64,000 nt of DNA from assembly GCA_026129305.1 (NCBI GenBank), contig JAHCII010000002.1, forward strand, positions 1-64,000, written 5' to 3'. The notes beneath the pieces are model-generated. The model searched no databases, was not told the origin of the DNA, and saw only the letters and a program-made list of their open reading frames with translations. This document shows, one piece after another, positions 1 to 9,703 of this stretch (position 1 is its first letter; every line of letters starts with the position of its first letter). The stretch comes from Anaerolineales bacterium (GTDB lineage: Bacteria > Chloroflexota > Anaerolineae > Anaerolineales > UBA11579). Both the position numbers and the translations under genes were made by a program.

Positions 1-278
1 GGGCGGCCTCGGTTCGGGGCTTGCTGGTGATACGCGGGTTTGCTTTTGGCCCCGCCCGGGGCGCCCAAAGCCGGGTCTATGCCCACATCCAGGGTCTGTT
101 CAAAGACCTGATGGGCGAACAGACCGTCGCCGCAGCCCAGGTCCAGCACGGGCGTGCTCAAGACAAAATCGTCGTAGAACTCGGCTTCCACCGCCCGCAG
201 CAAGGCCCGGAAATACGGCAGCTCGCCCATCATCGGCAGCAGGAAGCGGCTGGGCGCCCGCGTCTCTGGCGTGCTCAC
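1..278 (-). CDS. SAM-dependent methyltransferase, 3' part cut by window edge
   Basis: Translation from a GTG at 278 gives a class I methyltransferase N-terminus. LDLGCGDGLFA is the glycine-rich SAM-binding motif I and VGIDPALG is the acidic motif II that binds the SAM ribose. Only about 92 residues are inside the window and the substrate-binding half is missing, so the substrate is unknown. The GTG overlaps the stop of the upstream glycosyltransferase (GTGA), so the two are probably translationally coupled. The next genes upstream in the same direction are a sugar-nucleotide epimerase and a GT4 enzyme, which suggests a sugar or lipid-linked glycan as substrate (inference). Confidence 0.8.
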   Translation of the reverse strand, partial: MSTPETRAPSRFLLPMMGELPYFRALLRAVEAEFYDDFVLSTPVLDLGCGDGLFAHQVFEQTLDVGIDPALGAPGGAKSKPAYHQQAPNRGR

Positions 279-1453
279 GACAACTCCTTGCCGTGCAACT
301 GCTGGTAAATCTCGCCGAACAAGGCTTCATGCCGTTCGGCGCAGGCCGCCGGGCTGAACTCAGCCCGCAGCTGGGTGCCCTGGGCGGCGCTGGGCTGCGG
401 GCCGTCCAGCACCGCCAGCATGTTCTCCGCCAGGGCCGCCGCGTCGCCCACCGGGCTCACCCGGCCCATGCCGGTCAGCCGCACCGGCTGGCGCACGCCC
501 GGCAGGTTGCTGGCCACGACTGGCTTGCCGTTCATCATGGCTTCCACTTGCACGAAGCCAAAGGTCTCGGTGGAGTTGGTGCTGGGCACCACCAGCAGGT
601 CAATGTTGGGGTAAAAGGCGGCCATCTCTGGCAAAGTCAGCGTACCCAGGAATGTCCAGCGCCCGGCGCGTTGCAGGGCTTCGATGCGCGGCCGCAGGCT
701 CTGCCAGTAGGCCTCTTCGCCCAGCACATCCGTGTGCTGGCCGGCAAACCAGACCATCGCCCCCGGATACTTGGCGAACACCGCCGGCAGCGCATCCAAC
801 AGCAGTTCCACGCCTTTTTCGGCCGCCAGGCGGGTGGCCATGGCGATCACCGGGCGTTTGCCCTGCGGGTTGTGTGCGGCAGCCAGGGCGGCCACTTCGG
901 CCGGCAGGGCCGCCGGCAGCTCCACCGCTGGCGGGATGATGCGCACTTTGTGCGCAAAACGCCGCAGCAGCGGCGAGTGGCTGGCGAAGTCTTGCGTGTA
1001 AGACGAGATCTTGTGCGTGAACAGGCCGGCCAGGCTGTTCATCAGCCCCACCACCGCGCCCACCAGCCAGTTGAACAGGCCGGGCGGCAGGGTCAGGTCT
1101 GAGTGATAAATGAAGACGGTGGGCTTCTTCCACAGGCGGCCGCGCAAGGCCAGGCCGGCCGCGTCGAACTGCGGCAGGTGCAGTAGCAGCACGTCGTGCT
1201 TTCGGATCTCTTCGCTGGCGATGCGCCCGAAACTGGGCATGATCACGCCCTTGCTAACCCGCAGTGCCACCGGCACCCGCCGGATGCGCAAGCCCTCGCT
1301 TTGCTCTTCCAGCGGCAGGTTGGGCTCAAATTGCGAGGTCAGCACGGTCAACTGGTGGCCGCGGGTCGCCAGCGCTTTGGCCAGCCGTTCGGCGTAGATC
1401 GTCAGCCCGCTGGTGTGCGGACGGTAATAGGTCAGAACGGTGAGGATGCGCAC
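275..1453 (-). CDS. Glycosyltransferase family 4 (GT-B)
   Basis: The protein of about 392 residues starts VRILTVLTYYRPHTSGLT, the usual GT4 opening with a Gly-rich acceptor-side loop. It has the C-terminal nucleotide-sugar signature (MATRLAAEKGVELLLDAL, then STNSTETFGFVQVEAM, the E-x7-E type motif). It should transfer a sugar from an NDP- or lipid-linked donor to a lipid or glycan acceptor at the cytoplasmic membrane; the exact donor cannot be read from sequence. The open frame extends further upstream, but the GTG at 1453, 8 nt after the epimerase stop, fits the family N-terminus best. It is followed by a 4-nt overlap with the methyltransferase. Confidence 0.88.
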   Translation of the reverse strand: MRILTVLTYYRPHTSGLTIYAERLAKALATRGHQLTVLTSQFEPNLPLEEQSEGLRIRRVPVALRVSKGVIMPSFGRIASEEIRKHDVLLLHLPQFDAAGLALRGRLWKKPTVFIYHSDLTLPPGLFNWLVGAVVGLMNSLAGLFTHKISSYTQDFASHSPLLRRFAHKVRIIPPAVELPAALPAEVAALAAAHNPQGKRPVIAMATRLAAEKGVELLLDALPAVFAKYPGAMVWFAGQHTDVLGEEAYWQSLRPRIEALQRAGRWTFLGTLTLPEMAAFYPNIDLLVVPSTNSTETFGFVQVEAMMNGKPVVASNLPGVRQPVRLTGMGRVSPVGDAAALAENMLAVLDGPQPSAAQGTQLRAEFSPAACAERHEALFGEIYQQLHGKELS

Positions 1454-1461
1454 AAGGTATC

Positions 1462-2490
1462 TTAGCCAAAAAGCTCCCGGTGGGCTTCCACCCAGTCCAC
1501 CAGTTCGGCGGCGCCTTGTTCCACGCGCATCTTGGGCTGCCAGCCCAGCGCCTGCTTGGCCTTGCGGATGTCGCTGATGTAGACTGCCTGGTCGCCGGGG
1601 CGCACCGGGCCATGCTCCACCGGGATCTTGCGGCCAAGCTGCTTTTCCAGCAGCGGGCCGCACTCGGCCCAGATGGAAAGCGTGTGCAGCGGCCCGCCGC
1701 CCATATTGAAGATCTGCCCGGCTACCTGCTCGCGGCGAGCGATGGCCGCGTCATAGGCGGCCATCAGGTCGCTGACATGCAGCATGTCGCGCACCTGCTT
1801 GCCATCCCCGTAAATGGTGATGGCTTTGCCCAGCACCGCCGCGATCACGAACCAGGCCAGCCAGCCCTGGTCCTCCACGCCGAACTGGCGCGGGCCGTAA
1901 ATGCAACTCTGTCGGAAGACCACGCTGGGGATGCCGTAAATGCGGGCATAGTCGCGTACGTACTGCTCGGCGGTGCCTTTGGAGCAGCCATAGGGTGAGT
2001 GAAAGTCCAGTGGCTGGCTTTCCGGCAGGCCATGCGGCAGGCGCTCGTAGCGGTAGCGCGTCTTTTCTTCCACCAGGCGGTGTTCGCTCATCTCGCCGTA
2101 GACCTTGTTGGTCGAGGCGTAGAGGATGAAGGGCTTGTGCCCGGCGGCGCGCACCGCTTCCAATAGATTGAAGGTGCCCAGGGCGTTGATGTCGAAATCG
2201 CTGCGCGGGTCAGTCACCGAGCTGGTCACAGCCACCTGGCCGGCCAGGTGCACGATCACAGCCGCATCGCCCACCGCGTCTTGCAGGGCGCCGCTGTCGC
2301 GCACGTCGCCCACGATCAACTCGAAGCTGTCCCCACCGTGCTTTTGGCGCAGCCAGTTCAGGTTCTTTTCAGCCCCGGTACGGGAGAGGTTGTCGAAGAG
2401 GGTCAGCTGGGCGCCGCGGCCCAGCAAATGGTCGGCGTAGTTGCTGCCGATGAAACCGGCCCCGCCGGTGATCAGGATCTTGTCTGCCAT
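1462..2490 (-). CDS. NAD-dependent epimerase, CDP-paratose 2-epimerase type
   Basis: This is an extended short-chain dehydrogenase of 342 residues. It has an N-terminal Rossmann signature ITGGAGFIGSNYADHLL, the STNKVYG strand, the catalytic YGCSK (Tyr-x3-Lys) near residues 168-172, and FRQSCIYGPRQFG. The last stretch plus GVEDQGWLAWF resembles CDP-paratose (tyvelose) 2-epimerases. Such enzymes invert C2 of CDP-paratose for O-antigen-like polymers. Relatives act on other NDP-sugars, so the substrate is tentative. It sits 5 nt after the UPF0104 gene and 8 nt before the GT4 gene, all on the same strand, which supports a surface-glycan operon. Confidence 0.82.
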   Translation of the reverse strand: MADKILITGGAGFIGSNYADHLLGRGAQLTLFDNLSRTGAEKNLNWLRQKHGGDSFELIVGDVRDSGALQDAVGDAAVIVHLAGQVAVTSSVTDPRSDFDINALGTFNLLEAVRAAGHKPFILYASTNKVYGEMSEHRLVEEKTRYRYERLPHGLPESQPLDFHSPYGCSKGTAEQYVRDYARIYGIPSVVFRQSCIYGPRQFGVEDQGWLAWFVIAAVLGKAITIYGDGKQVRDMLHVSDLMAAYDAAIARREQVAGQIFNMGGGPLHTLSIWAECGPLLEKQLGRKIPVEHGPVRPGDQAVYISDIRKAKQALGWQPKMRVEQGAAELVDWVEAHRELFG

Positions 2491-2494
2491 GTGC

Positions 2495-3508
2495 TTATTT
2501 TGCCCCAGAACGGTTGAGCAGTTGAGTATATACCTCTCCCAGGGATTGGCCTTGCTGCCAGAACCCGTAAATCCCCAGCAGGCCGGTGACCACTACATAG
2601 ATCACATGCGATACCAGCGCATAGGCCAGCGCCGTGGCTGGGTCTGCGCCGAACAGGCTCAACGCGGCCACCATGGCCGCCTCCAGCACGCCCACATAGG
2701 CGGGCGAGGAGGGCAGCGCCACGCCCACCGAGACAATGCCAATACTGAAGGCAGCCCACAACCAGGTGGCTTGCGGGAAGAAGTTGAGCATCAGCAGGTA
2801 ATACCAGCCTATGTTTAGTACCCAGGTCAGCAGCATTAAGGCGGCCACTTTAAAGAAACGGGCTGGGCTGCGCAGGGCGGCAATGCCCTCCAGAAACTGC
2901 TGCAGCTTGTCGCTCAGCCAGGCTTGCAGCCGCGGCCAGCGACCGGTCAGCTGGCCCAGCACCCGCGTGACCAGCTCGGGCTTGGCCGCCATCAGAAATA
3001 AGGCGATGAAGCCGACCAACACCAGCCCGCCGGCGACCCAGGCCGCCGTGTAGGCGCCTTCGGCGCCCACCACCAGCGGCAGGGTCGCCATCAATAGGCC
3101 GGCGGCAATCCCCAGGTCGAAGACGCGCTCCACCACGATGCTGGAGAGCACCTGCCAGAAGGGCAGCCCGATGCGGTTGCCCAACAGCAGCGCCCGGCCC
3201 AGCTCCCCCAGCCGGAAAGGCAGCACATTGTTGAGTAAATATCCCTGGTTGAGCGCCAGGAAGCTGTCTTTGAAGCTGGCGCGTTCTTGCAGGATGGTGC
3301 GCCAGGCCAGCGAGCGCGTGATCAGGGTGCCCACAAAACACAATAGCACGGGCGGCAGAATGCTGAGGCGCACCGCAGACAGGGCCTGGCCCAGTTCTTC
3401 CAGATCAACCAAATACACCAAGGCCGCCACTGCCAGCGCCGTGACCAACAGGCCGGGCAGCATGCGCCATAAAGTGCTGGGTTGCTTGCTCTGCTCGGCC
3501 TTAGTCAT
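2495..3508 (-). CDS. UPF0104 / lysylphosphatidylglycerol synthase TM-region family membrane protein
   Basis: A polytopic protein of 337 residues with about eight hydrophobic segments. It carries the family signature [24 protein letters not shown] (shown here in part: [13 protein letters not shown]). Members resemble the flippase half of MprF and are often found with glycosyltransferases, where they are thought to move or present lipid-linked substrates. The soluble MprF aminoacyl-transferase domain is absent, so lysyl-PG synthesis is not expected. Its ATG overlaps the last codons of lepA by 8 nt and it is followed by the epimerase, so it links lepA to the glycan genes transcriptionally. Confidence 0.8.
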   Translation of the reverse strand: MTKAEQSKQPSTLWRMLPGLLVTALAVAALVYLVDLEELGQALSAVRLSILPPVLLCFVGTLITRSLAWRTILQERASFKDSFLALNQGYLLNNVLPFRLGELGRALLLGNRIGLPFWQVLSSIVVERVFDLGIAAGLLMATLPLVVGAEGAYTAAWVAGGLVLVGFIALFLMAAKPELVTRVLGQLTGRWPRLQAWLSDKLQQFLEGIAALRSPARFFKVAALMLLTWVLNIGWYYLLMLNFFPQATWLWAAFSIGIVSVGVALPSSPAYVGVLEAAMVAALSLFGADPATALAYALVSHVIYVVVTGLLGIYGFWQQGQSLGEVYTQLLNRSGAK

Positions 3509-5297
3509 CGTTCAAGCGCAGCACAGCCAGGAAGGCCTCCTGCGGGATCTCCACACTGCCCACCATCTTCATGCGCTTCTTGCCCTTCTTTTGCTTCTCG
3601 AGTAGTTTGCGCTTGCGGGTCACGTCACCGCCGTAGCACTTGGCCAGCACATCCTTGCGCATGGCCTTTACGTTGGCGCGCGAGATTACCCGGCCTTGGG
3701 ACACGGCCTGGATGGGCACCACGAACAGCTGGCGGGGGATCAGGTCTTTGAGCTTGGTGATGACTGCCTGGCCTTTGCTGAAAGCATGGTCCTTGTGCAC
3801 GATGGTGGTGAAGGCGTCGACGGGTTCCTGGTTGACATGGATCTCCAGCTTTACCAGGGCATCGGCGCGGTATTCCTTCAGCTGGTAGTCCAACGAGGCA
3901 TAACCGCGCGTGGCGGATTTGAGTTGGTCAAAGAAGTCTACGATGATCTCAGCCAACGGAATGTCGAAGTACAGCTGCACGCGTTCCGGCCCGGGGTATT
4001 CCTCGCGCAGGTAAACGCCGCGGCGCTTGGTGATCAGCTCCATCACCGGGCCGTAATAGCTGGTGGGCGTGAAGATCTGGATCTCCATCCACGGCTCGCG
4101 CACTTCGGCGATCTCGCCTTCGTCGGGCAGTTCGGCCGGTGAATCCACCCGAACAGTGTTGCCGTTCTTCAGCAGCACTTCATAGGCCACCGAAGGGGCG
4201 GTGACGATGATATCCAGGTCATATTCGCGTTCCAGGCGTTCCTGCACGATTTCCATATGGAACATGCCCAGGAACCCGCAGCGAAAGCCAAAGTTGAGTG
4301 CTTGCGAGATCTCCGGCTCGTAGACCAGCGAAGCGTCGTTGAGCTGCAGTTTTTCCAAGGCATCTTTAAGCTCGGGGTAGTCGTCCCCCTCCACCGGGTA
4401 GATGCCGGCATACACCATCGGCTTGACCTGGCGGTAGCCCGGCAGGGCTTGCGCGGCCGGGTGGGATTTGTACGTAAAGGTGTCGCCCACGCGGCACTCT
4501 GAGACGGTCTTCAGGCCGGTGGCTACGTAACCCACCTGCCCGGTCTCCAGCGCCTTGCGCGGCACCAGCGTGGGCGAAAAGGTGCCCATCTCGATCGGAC
4601 GCAGCTCGGCGCCGGTCGCCATCAGCTTTAGCGTGTCCAGCCCCTGCAGGCTGCCATCCATCACGCGCACATAAGCGATCACGCCTTTGTAGGCGTCGTA
4701 ATGCGAATCAAAGATCATCGCTCGCAGCGGGGCGTCCGGGTCGCCCTTGGGGGGCGGCACGCGCTGCACCACCGCTTCCAGCACGGCTTCGACATGGATG
4801 CCGGACTTGGCCGAGATGCGCAGAATATCGTCTGGGTCGCTGCCGATCAGCTGGCTGATCTCCTCCGCCACCCGGTCCGGGTTGGCGGCCGGCATGTCGA
4901 TCTTGTTGATCACCGGGATGATCTCCAGGTCGGCTTCCAGCGCCAGATACAGATTGGCCAGCGTTTGGGCTTGCACGCCCTGGCTGGCGTCCACCACCAG
5001 CAGGGCGCCTTCGCAGGCCGCCAGCGCCCGGCTGACTTCGTAGCCAAAGTCCACATGGCCGGGGGTATCGATCAGGTTCAGGGTGTAGGTCTTGCCATCC
5101 TGGGCCTTGTACTGCATGTGCACGGCCGAGGCTTTGATCGTCACGCCCTTTTCGCGCTCCAGGTCCATGCTGTCCAGCACCTGGGCGGTCATGTCCCGGG
5201 CCGAGATGGTATCGGTCAGCTGCAACAAACGGTCAGCCAGCGTGGATTTGCCGTGATCGATATGGGCGATGATGCAAAAATTGCGAATTTGCTGCAT
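3501..5297 (-). CDS. lepA: Elongation factor 4 (LepA), ribosomal back-translocase GTPase
   Basis: A translational GTPase of 598 residues. It has G1 AHIDHGKST at residues 10-18, the effector [10 protein letters not shown]3 DTPGH and G4 NKID, then the EF4-specific C-terminal domain rich in Lys/Arg ([19 protein letters not shown]). EF4 binds the ribosome and aids initiation or stalled elongation. The frame is open for 30 more codons upstream, but [18 protein letters not shown] is the canonical EF4 start, so I place it at 5297. A TATACT box lies 8 nt before that ATG, which suggests a leaderless mRNA. Confidence 0.95.
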   Translation of the reverse strand: MQQIRNFCIIAHIDHGKSTLADRLLQLTDTISARDMTAQVLDSMDLEREKGVTIKASAVHMQYKAQDGKTYTLNLIDTPGHVDFGYEVSRALAACEGALLVVDASQGVQAQTLANLYLALEADLEIIPVINKIDMPAANPDRVAEEISQLIGSDPDDILRISAKSGIHVEAVLEAVVQRVPPPKGDPDAPLRAMIFDSHYDAYKGVIAYVRVMDGSLQGLDTLKLMATGAELRPIEMGTFSPTLVPRKALETGQVGYVATGLKTVSECRVGDTFTYKSHPAAQALPGYRQVKPMVYAGIYPVEGDDYPELKDALEKLQLNDASLVYEPEISQALNFGFRCGFLGMFHMEIVQERLEREYDLDIIVTAPSVAYEVLLKNGNTVRVDSPAELPDEGEIAEVREPWMEIQIFTPTSYYGPVMELITKRRGVYLREEYPGPERVQLYFDIPLAEIIVDFFDQLKSATRGYASLDYQLKEYRADALVKLEIHVNQEPVDAFTTIVHKDHAFSKGQAVITKLKDLIPRQLFVVPIQAVSQGRVISRANVKAMRKDVLAKCYGGDVTRKRKLLEKQKKGKKRMKMVGSVEIPQEAFLAVLRLNDD

Positions 5298-5305
5298 AGC
5301 AGGCC

Positions 5306-5311
5306 AGTATA
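5306..5311 (-). promoter_or_regulatory. Putative -10 box (TATACT) of lepA
   Basis: TATACT on the minus strand ends 8 nt before the chosen lepA ATG and no Shine-Dalgarno sequence lies between. It is one of several near-leaderless arrangements in this window. No convincing -35 hexamer is visible. Confidence 0.4.
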
Positions 5312-5422
5312 ACTGAGAGGATTGACCTTTGGCTGCGCCGAAAAATGGTCCGTCTGGAGATTTGCTGAATTTGGGATGTGTGGGCAAAATTAGCTACTTC
5401 CCTTGAGGCATGTACTTAATTA

Positions 5423-7021
5423 ATGAATGACTTAGCCTATGCGCTAGCCCTGTTGATTGCCGCTGCGGTATGCCTTGTGGTGGCACGCTTGGCTTGGACA
5501 CGTGGGGATTACCGGGGCAGTCGCCCTCTGGCGGTGCTGATGTTGGCTCTGGCCTGGTGGTCGGTTTCCTACGGCGTCTTTTGGCTGCCGGTCGAGCCGG
5601 AAGGCTATTTCTGGTTGGATATGACCTACCTGGGCGTGGCTCTGGTGCCCACCACTCTGCTGGTCTTCACCATGCATTTCACCGGCCGTGCCAGCGAGAT
5701 CACCCAGCGCCTTAAGGTGTTGCTGGCCATCCAGCCGATCGCTATGGTGCTAATGCTGTGGACCGACCCCTGGCACGGCCTGTTCTTTGGAGAGCGCCTG
5801 CCAGGGCAGGGCGCCATTCTGACTGGCGGCATCCTGTTCTATGGCCATGTAGCCTACAACTATGCATTGATCCTGTTTTGCTGTGTGTTGTTCTTCAATG
5901 CCTATGCCCGCGCCAAAGGCATTTACCAACAGCAGATCCTGACGATTTTGGTCGGCATCTCGATCCCCTTTGTGGCCAACGCCGCCAGCCTTTCGGGGTT
6001 CCAGCCCTTCCCGAATTTGGATATGACACCTTTGGCCTTCACCGCCACCGGCTTGGTCCTGGCTTTCGCTCTGTTTGAACTGGGGCTGCTGGATATTCTG
6101 CCGGTGGCGCGTGATGCAGTGGTGGAGCAGATGGCCGACGGGGTGCTGGTCTTTGATCTGCGCAACCGCCTGGTGGATATGAACCCGGCCGCCAAGACCT
6201 TGCTCAACTTGCAGGGCGACAAGCAGATTGGCGAGGAAGCCGCCCAGTTGCTGAAGAATTGGCCCCAACTGATCGAACACCTTGGCCCCTCATTAACTTC
6301 CGAAATTCAGTTGCGCATCACATCCTCGCCGAAACGCACCTTTGATGTGCGCTTGCTGCCTTTGCGCAACCAGGTGACGGAGCTCAGCGGGCGCATGGTG
6401 GTGGTGCGAGAGATTAGCAAACGCGTCCGCGCTGAAAAGGCCATGGACCGCGCCAACCGCGGCATGAAAAAGAAACTGGCTGAGATCGAAGAACTGCAAA
6501 TTCAGCTGCGCGAGCAGGCCATTCGCGATGCTTTGACGGGTTTGTTCAATCGCCGTTATCTGGAAGAATCGCTGCCGCGTGAACTGGCTAAGGTGCGCCG
6601 CAGCAAAGAGCCGCTGAGTGTGGCCATGCTGGACATTGACCATTTCAAGAACTTCAATGACCGCTATGGGCACGCCTTGGGCGATGAAATGCTGCGCCAC
6701 CTGGCTGCAACCATGCTTTCACACATCCGAGAGGGCGATATTGTCTGTCGTTACGGCGGCGAGGAGTTTGTGATCGTGCTGCCCGGCGCCAGCCAAAAAA
6801 TCGCCATCCAGCGCATTGACGACTGCCGCCAGCTGTTCAAGAACTCCGTCTTGGAGCATGAGGACCTGGCCCTGTATTCCACCTTCTCTGCCGGCGTGGC
6901 CACCTTTCCCATGGATGGGGAGGAAACCCAGCAGTTGCTCCGGCAGGCAGACCAAGCCTTGTATTATGCCAAACACAATGGCGGTGACCAGGTGGCCGGC
7001 GCAGCGATTTTGCAGACCTAA
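5423..7021 (+). CDS. Membrane diguanylate cyclase: 7TM sensor, PAS, GGDEF
   Basis: The first 220 residues hold seven hydrophobic helices like the 7TM sensory modules of bacterial kinases and cyclases. A PAS-like segment follows (DAVVEQMADGVLVFDLRNRLVDMN), then a short helix linker and a GGDEF domain. The catalytic motif is RYGGEEF with GGEEF at 445-449. The RxxD inhibitory site (REGD, 436-439) is exactly five residues earlier. An active, product-inhibited cyclase making c-di-GMP at the membrane is expected. It is divergent from lepA and its 3' end overlaps tlyA by 4 nt. A matching output gene could be the HD-GYP protein at 30.5 kb. Confidence 0.93.
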   Translation: MNDLAYALALLIAAAVCLVVARLAWTRGDYRGSRPLAVLMLALAWWSVSYGVFWLPVEPEGYFWLDMTYLGVALVPTTLLVFTMHFTGRASEITQRLKVLLAIQPIAMVLMLWTDPWHGLFFGERLPGQGAILTGGILFYGHVAYNYALILFCCVLFFNAYARAKGIYQQQILTILVGISIPFVANAASLSGFQPFPNLDMTPLAFTATGLVLAFALFELGLLDILPVARDAVVEQMADGVLVFDLRNRLVDMNPAAKTLLNLQGDKQIGEEAAQLLKNWPQLIEHLGPSLTSEIQLRITSSPKRTFDVRLLPLRNQVTELSGRMVVVREISKRVRAEKAMDRANRGMKKKLAEIEELQIQLREQAIRDALTGLFNRRYLEESLPRELAKVRRSKEPLSVAMLDIDHFKNFNDRYGHALGDEMLRHLAATMLSHIREGDIVCRYGGEEFVIVLPGASQKIAIQRIDDCRQLFKNSVLEHEDLALYSTFSAGVATFPMDGEETQQLLRQADQALYYAKHNGGDQVAGAAILQT

Positions 7022-7815
7022 GCGGTTTGTGCGTCTCCGGCCACAAACAGTGGGGCGATCAGCGCCTGCGGGCTGTGGCCGGCGGGCTGGGTACAGTCTG
7101 CCCACAGCAGGAACTCCTGGTTGCCTTTGGGTCCTAGGATCGGCGAGCGCATCAGCCCGCGCAGCCGATAGTCGTCATTCGATGCGAATTCCAACACTTC
7201 GTTCAGCACACGTTGGTGCACTCCCGCATCGCGGATCACACCTTTGCCGCGCGCCACTTCCTGCTTGCCCGCTTCGAACTGCGGTTTGATCAGCGCCAGC
7301 AGCTGCCCGTCGGTCGCCAACCAGCTGCGCACCACGGGCAGGATCACCTTGAGCGAGATGAATGAGACATCCACCACGATCAGGTCAACTTGTTCCGGCA
7401 GACGCTCCAGGTGGCGGGCGTTGGTGGCCTCCATCACGATGATGCGCGGGTCCAGCCGCAGGCGCCAGTGCAGCTGGCCCTTGCCCACGTCAATGGCGTA
7501 GATGCGCGCCGCCCCAGCCTGCAGCAGGCAGTCGCTGAAGCCGCCGGTGGAGGCGCCCACATCGGCGCAGGACCAGCCTTTGGGAGCAAGCGCAAACTGG
7601 GCCAACGCCGCCTCCAGCTTCTCGCCGCCGCGCGAGACGTATTTGGGGCCGCGGTCCACTTCCAGCTGGCTGTCGCTGGCCAGCTGGCTGGACGGTTTGG
7701 CCACCAGCTGCCCGTTGGCGCGCACCTGCCCGGCCATCACCAGGCGCTGGGCCTGGCTGCGGCTGTCGGCCAGGCCGCGGGCCACCAGCAGTTCATCGGC
7801 GCGTTGCTTGCTCAT
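7018..7815 (-). CDS. tlyA: TlyA family rRNA (cytidine-2'-O)-methyltransferase
   Basis: 265 residues: an N-terminal S4 RNA-binding domain (RADELLVARGLADSRSQAQR) and an FtsJ-like Rossmann methyltransferase with ADVGASTGGFSDCLLQAG as SAM motif and IVVDVSFISL as motif IV. The family 2'-O-methylates 16S and 23S rRNA cytidines and is historically called hemolysin A. The start at 7815 is fixed by the family N-terminus MSKQRADELL. A TACAAT box lies just 6 nt before it. The open frame upstream of this ATG has no family similarity. Confidence 0.92.
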   Translation of the reverse strand: MSKQRADELLVARGLADSRSQAQRLVMAGQVRANGQLVAKPSSQLASDSQLEVDRGPKYVSRGGEKLEAALAQFALAPKGWSCADVGASTGGFSDCLLQAGAARIYAIDVGKGQLHWRLRLDPRIIVMEATNARHLERLPEQVDLIVVDVSFISLKVILPVVRSWLATDGQLLALIKPQFEAGKQEVARGKGVIRDAGVHQRVLNEVLEFASNDDYRLRGLMRSPILGPKGNQEFLLWADCTQPAGHSPQALIAPLFVAGDAQTA

Positions 7816-7821
7816 CCCGCG

Positions 7822-7827
7822 ATTGTA
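7822..7827 (-). promoter_or_regulatory. Putative -10 box (TACAAT) of tlyA
   Basis: TACAAT on the minus strand ends 6 nt before the tlyA ATG, which implies a leaderless transcript. It faces the promoter of the divergent phosphoribosyltransferase gene only about 40 bp away. Confidence 0.45.
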
Positions 7828-7865
7828 GCATCGCGGCTGTGGGGAACGCGCAGGCCAAAATAATG

Positions 7866-7871
7866 TATGAT
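7866..7871 (+). promoter_or_regulatory. Putative -10 box (TATGAT) of the UbiA-family gene
   Basis: TATGAT is followed by 7 nt and then the ATG at 7879. The geometry matches the other leaderless starts of this window and favours 7879 over the in-frame ATG at 7867. Confidence 0.4.
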
Positions 7872-7878
7872 TCACGCC

Positions 7879-8745
7879 ATGTTGATCGCCCTGTTCAAGA
7901 ACATGCGCCCCAAGCAGTGGGCCAAAAATGCGCTCTTGCTGGCCGGCCTGGTCTTCGACCGCCAGTTGACCTATCTGCCTGCGCTGGAACGCGCTTTGCT
8001 CGGCGTGCTGCTCTTCAGTCTGCTGAGCAGCAGCATTTACCTGATCAACGACGTGGTCGACCGCGAGGCCGACCGCAAGCACCCCACCAAGAAGCACCGG
8101 CCCATCGCCTCCGGCGCCCTGCCGGTGCCTGTGGCTGTGGCCGCCGCAGCCTTATTCATGCTGCTGGCCCTCGGCCTGGGTTTCTGGCTCTCGCCGCTCT
8201 TTGCGCTGATCTGTGTGCTGTATGTCCTGCTCAATTTCGCCTATTCATTCTGGCTTAAGCACATCCCCGTGATTGATGTGCTGGTGCTGGCCAGCTTCTA
8301 TGTGCTGCGCGTGGCCGCCGGCGTGTCCGTGATCGATGTGCAGCGCTTCTCCCCCTGGATCTATGTCTTCACCATTTTCCTGGCCCTGTTCCTGGGGATC
8401 GGCAAACGCCGGGCGGAATTGTTGCAAAGCCGGGAGGGCGGCCCCACGCGTAAAGTACTCAAAGGCTATACCAACACGTTTTTGGAACAGCTGCTGCTGG
8501 TGGTGCTCTGTTTGTCGATCATTACCTACAGCCTGTACACCTTCCTGGCTCCCAACGTGCCGGAGAACCACGCCATGATGCTCACCATCCCCTTTGTGAT
8601 CTATGGCTTCTTTCGCTATCTGTACCTGGTGCAGGTCAAGCAAGTCGGCGAGGCGCCCGAAGAAATTCTGTTCAATGATCGCCCCCTGCAACTCGATTTG
8701 CTGCTGTGGGCTGCTACGATCCTGTTGATCTTCTACATCTATTAG
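7879..8745 (+). CDS. UbiA-family prenyltransferase, decaprenyl-phosphate phosphoribosyltransferase type
   Basis: A polytopic membrane protein of 288 residues. It has the UbiA-superfamily aspartate-rich motif NDVVDREADRKHPTKKHRPI and the MRPKQWAKN opening typical of decaprenylphosphoryl-5-phosphoribose synthases (Rv3806c type). Those enzymes put phosphoribose from PRPP on a polyprenyl phosphate, the first step to decaprenyl-phosphoryl-arabinose or a related ribosylated carrier. A second Asp-rich region is not obvious in the short cytoplasmic loops. It ends 1 nt before mevalonate kinase in the same direction, so polyprenyl building and polyprenyl use are transcribed together. An ATG 12 nt upstream is an alternative start. 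Confidence 0.85.
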   Translation: MLIALFKNMRPKQWAKNALLLAGLVFDRQLTYLPALERALLGVLLFSLLSSSIYLINDVVDREADRKHPTKKHRPIASGALPVPVAVAAAALFMLLALGLGFWLSPLFALICVLYVLLNFAYSFWLKHIPVIDVLVLASFYVLRVAAGVSVIDVQRFSPWIYVFTIFLALFLGIGKRRAELLQSREGGPTRKVLKGYTNTFLEQLLLVVLCLSIITYSLYTFLAPNVPENHAMMLTIPFVIYGFFRYLYLVQVKQVGEAPEEILFNDRPLQLDLLLWAATILLIFYIY

Positions 8746-8746
8746 T

Positions 8747-9703
8747 ATGGCTGTGACTGTCGCCTCCGCCCCCGGCAAGATCATCTTGTTCGGCGAACAT
8801 GCTGTCGTCTACGGGCAGCCGGCCATCGCCGTCCCGGTGACTGCCGTGCAGGCCAAGGCCCGCGTCCAGCCGGACATCTCCGCCCCCAGCAGCCGCATCC
8901 TGGTCTGGGCCGAACAGATCGGCCTGGACGCCGCGCTGGACGAACTGCCCATCGACAATCCTTTGGCCGCCGCGGTGCGTGCGGCCCTGGTCGCGCTGGG
9001 CGTGCCGCGCCCGCCGGCCTTCCGCCTGCATGTCAGCTCGACCATCCCGCTGGCCGGCGGCATGGGCTCCGGCGCGGCGGTCAGCGTCGCCATCGTTCGG
9101 GCCGTGTCTGACTTTGTCGGTCGCCCCCTGGCCGACGAACAGGTCAATCAGATTGCCTTTGAAGTCGAGAAGTTGCACCACGGCACCCCCTCGGGCATTG
9201 ACAACACCGTGGTCACCTATGCTCAGCCGGTCTACTTCGTCAAAGGCCGCCCGGTGGAGCGCCTCGAGGTCAGGCGCCCGCTGCATTGGCTGATCGCCGA
9301 CAGCGGCCTGCCGGCGCCCACCGCCGAGACCGTCGGCGATGTGCGCCGCGGTTGGCAGGCTGACCCAGGCCGCTACGAAACGCTCTTCTCCGAAATTGGC
9401 CTGCTGGCCCGCCAGGCGCGTGAAGCCCTGGCGGCAGGTGATATGGCCGAGCTGGGCCGCTTGATGAACGCCAACCAGGCTCTCTTGCAGCAACTCGACG
9501 TTTCCTCCGCCACGTTGGATGCGCTCACCACCGCCGCCCTGGCGGCGGGGGCCGCTGGCGCCAAGCTCTCCGGCGGCGGCCGGGGCGGCAACGTCATCGC
9601 CCTGGTGGACGAGCCGCAGGCCGCCCAGGTGCGCGAGGCGCTGCTGGCCGCCGGCGCCAAGACGATTATTGATACCCGGCTTACTCGCCCGCGCGTTGAA
9701 TAA
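8747..9703 (+). CDS. mvk: Mevalonate kinase (GHMP family)
   Basis: A GHMP kinase of 318 residues with all three family motifs: motif 1 APGKIILFGEHAVVYG at the N-terminus, the phosphate loop PLAGGMGSGAAVSVA around residues 101-115, and motif 3 KLSGGGRGG near 281. The GEHAVVYG form and the KLHHGTPSGIDNTV segment are typical of mevalonate kinases rather than phosphomevalonate kinases. It phosphorylates mevalonate for isoprenoid synthesis. It lies just after the polyprenyl-phosphate enzyme and 0.8 kb before isopentenyl phosphate kinase. Its 3' end overlaps the convergent arsC fusion by 23 nt. Confidence 0.93.
   Translation: MAVTVASAPGKIILFGEHAVVYGQPAIAVPVTAVQAKARVQPDISAPSSRILVWAEQIGLDAALDELPIDNPLAAAVRAALVALGVPRPPAFRLHVSSTIPLAGGMGSGAAVSVAIVRAVSDFVGRPLADEQVNQIAFEVEKLHHGTPSGIDNTVVTYAQPVYFVKGRPVERLEVRRPLHWLIADSGLPAPTAETVGDVRRGWQADPGRYETLFSEIGLLARQAREALAAGDMAELGRLMNANQALLQQLDVSSATLDALTTAALAAGAAGAKLSGGGRGGNVIALVDEPQAAQVREALLAAGAKTIIDTRLTRPRVE

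Noticed and set aside
7867-8097. N-terminal extension of tlyA over the UbiA-family gene
   Set aside because: The extension has no S4-domain similarity, and TACAAT plus the family start place translation at 7815.
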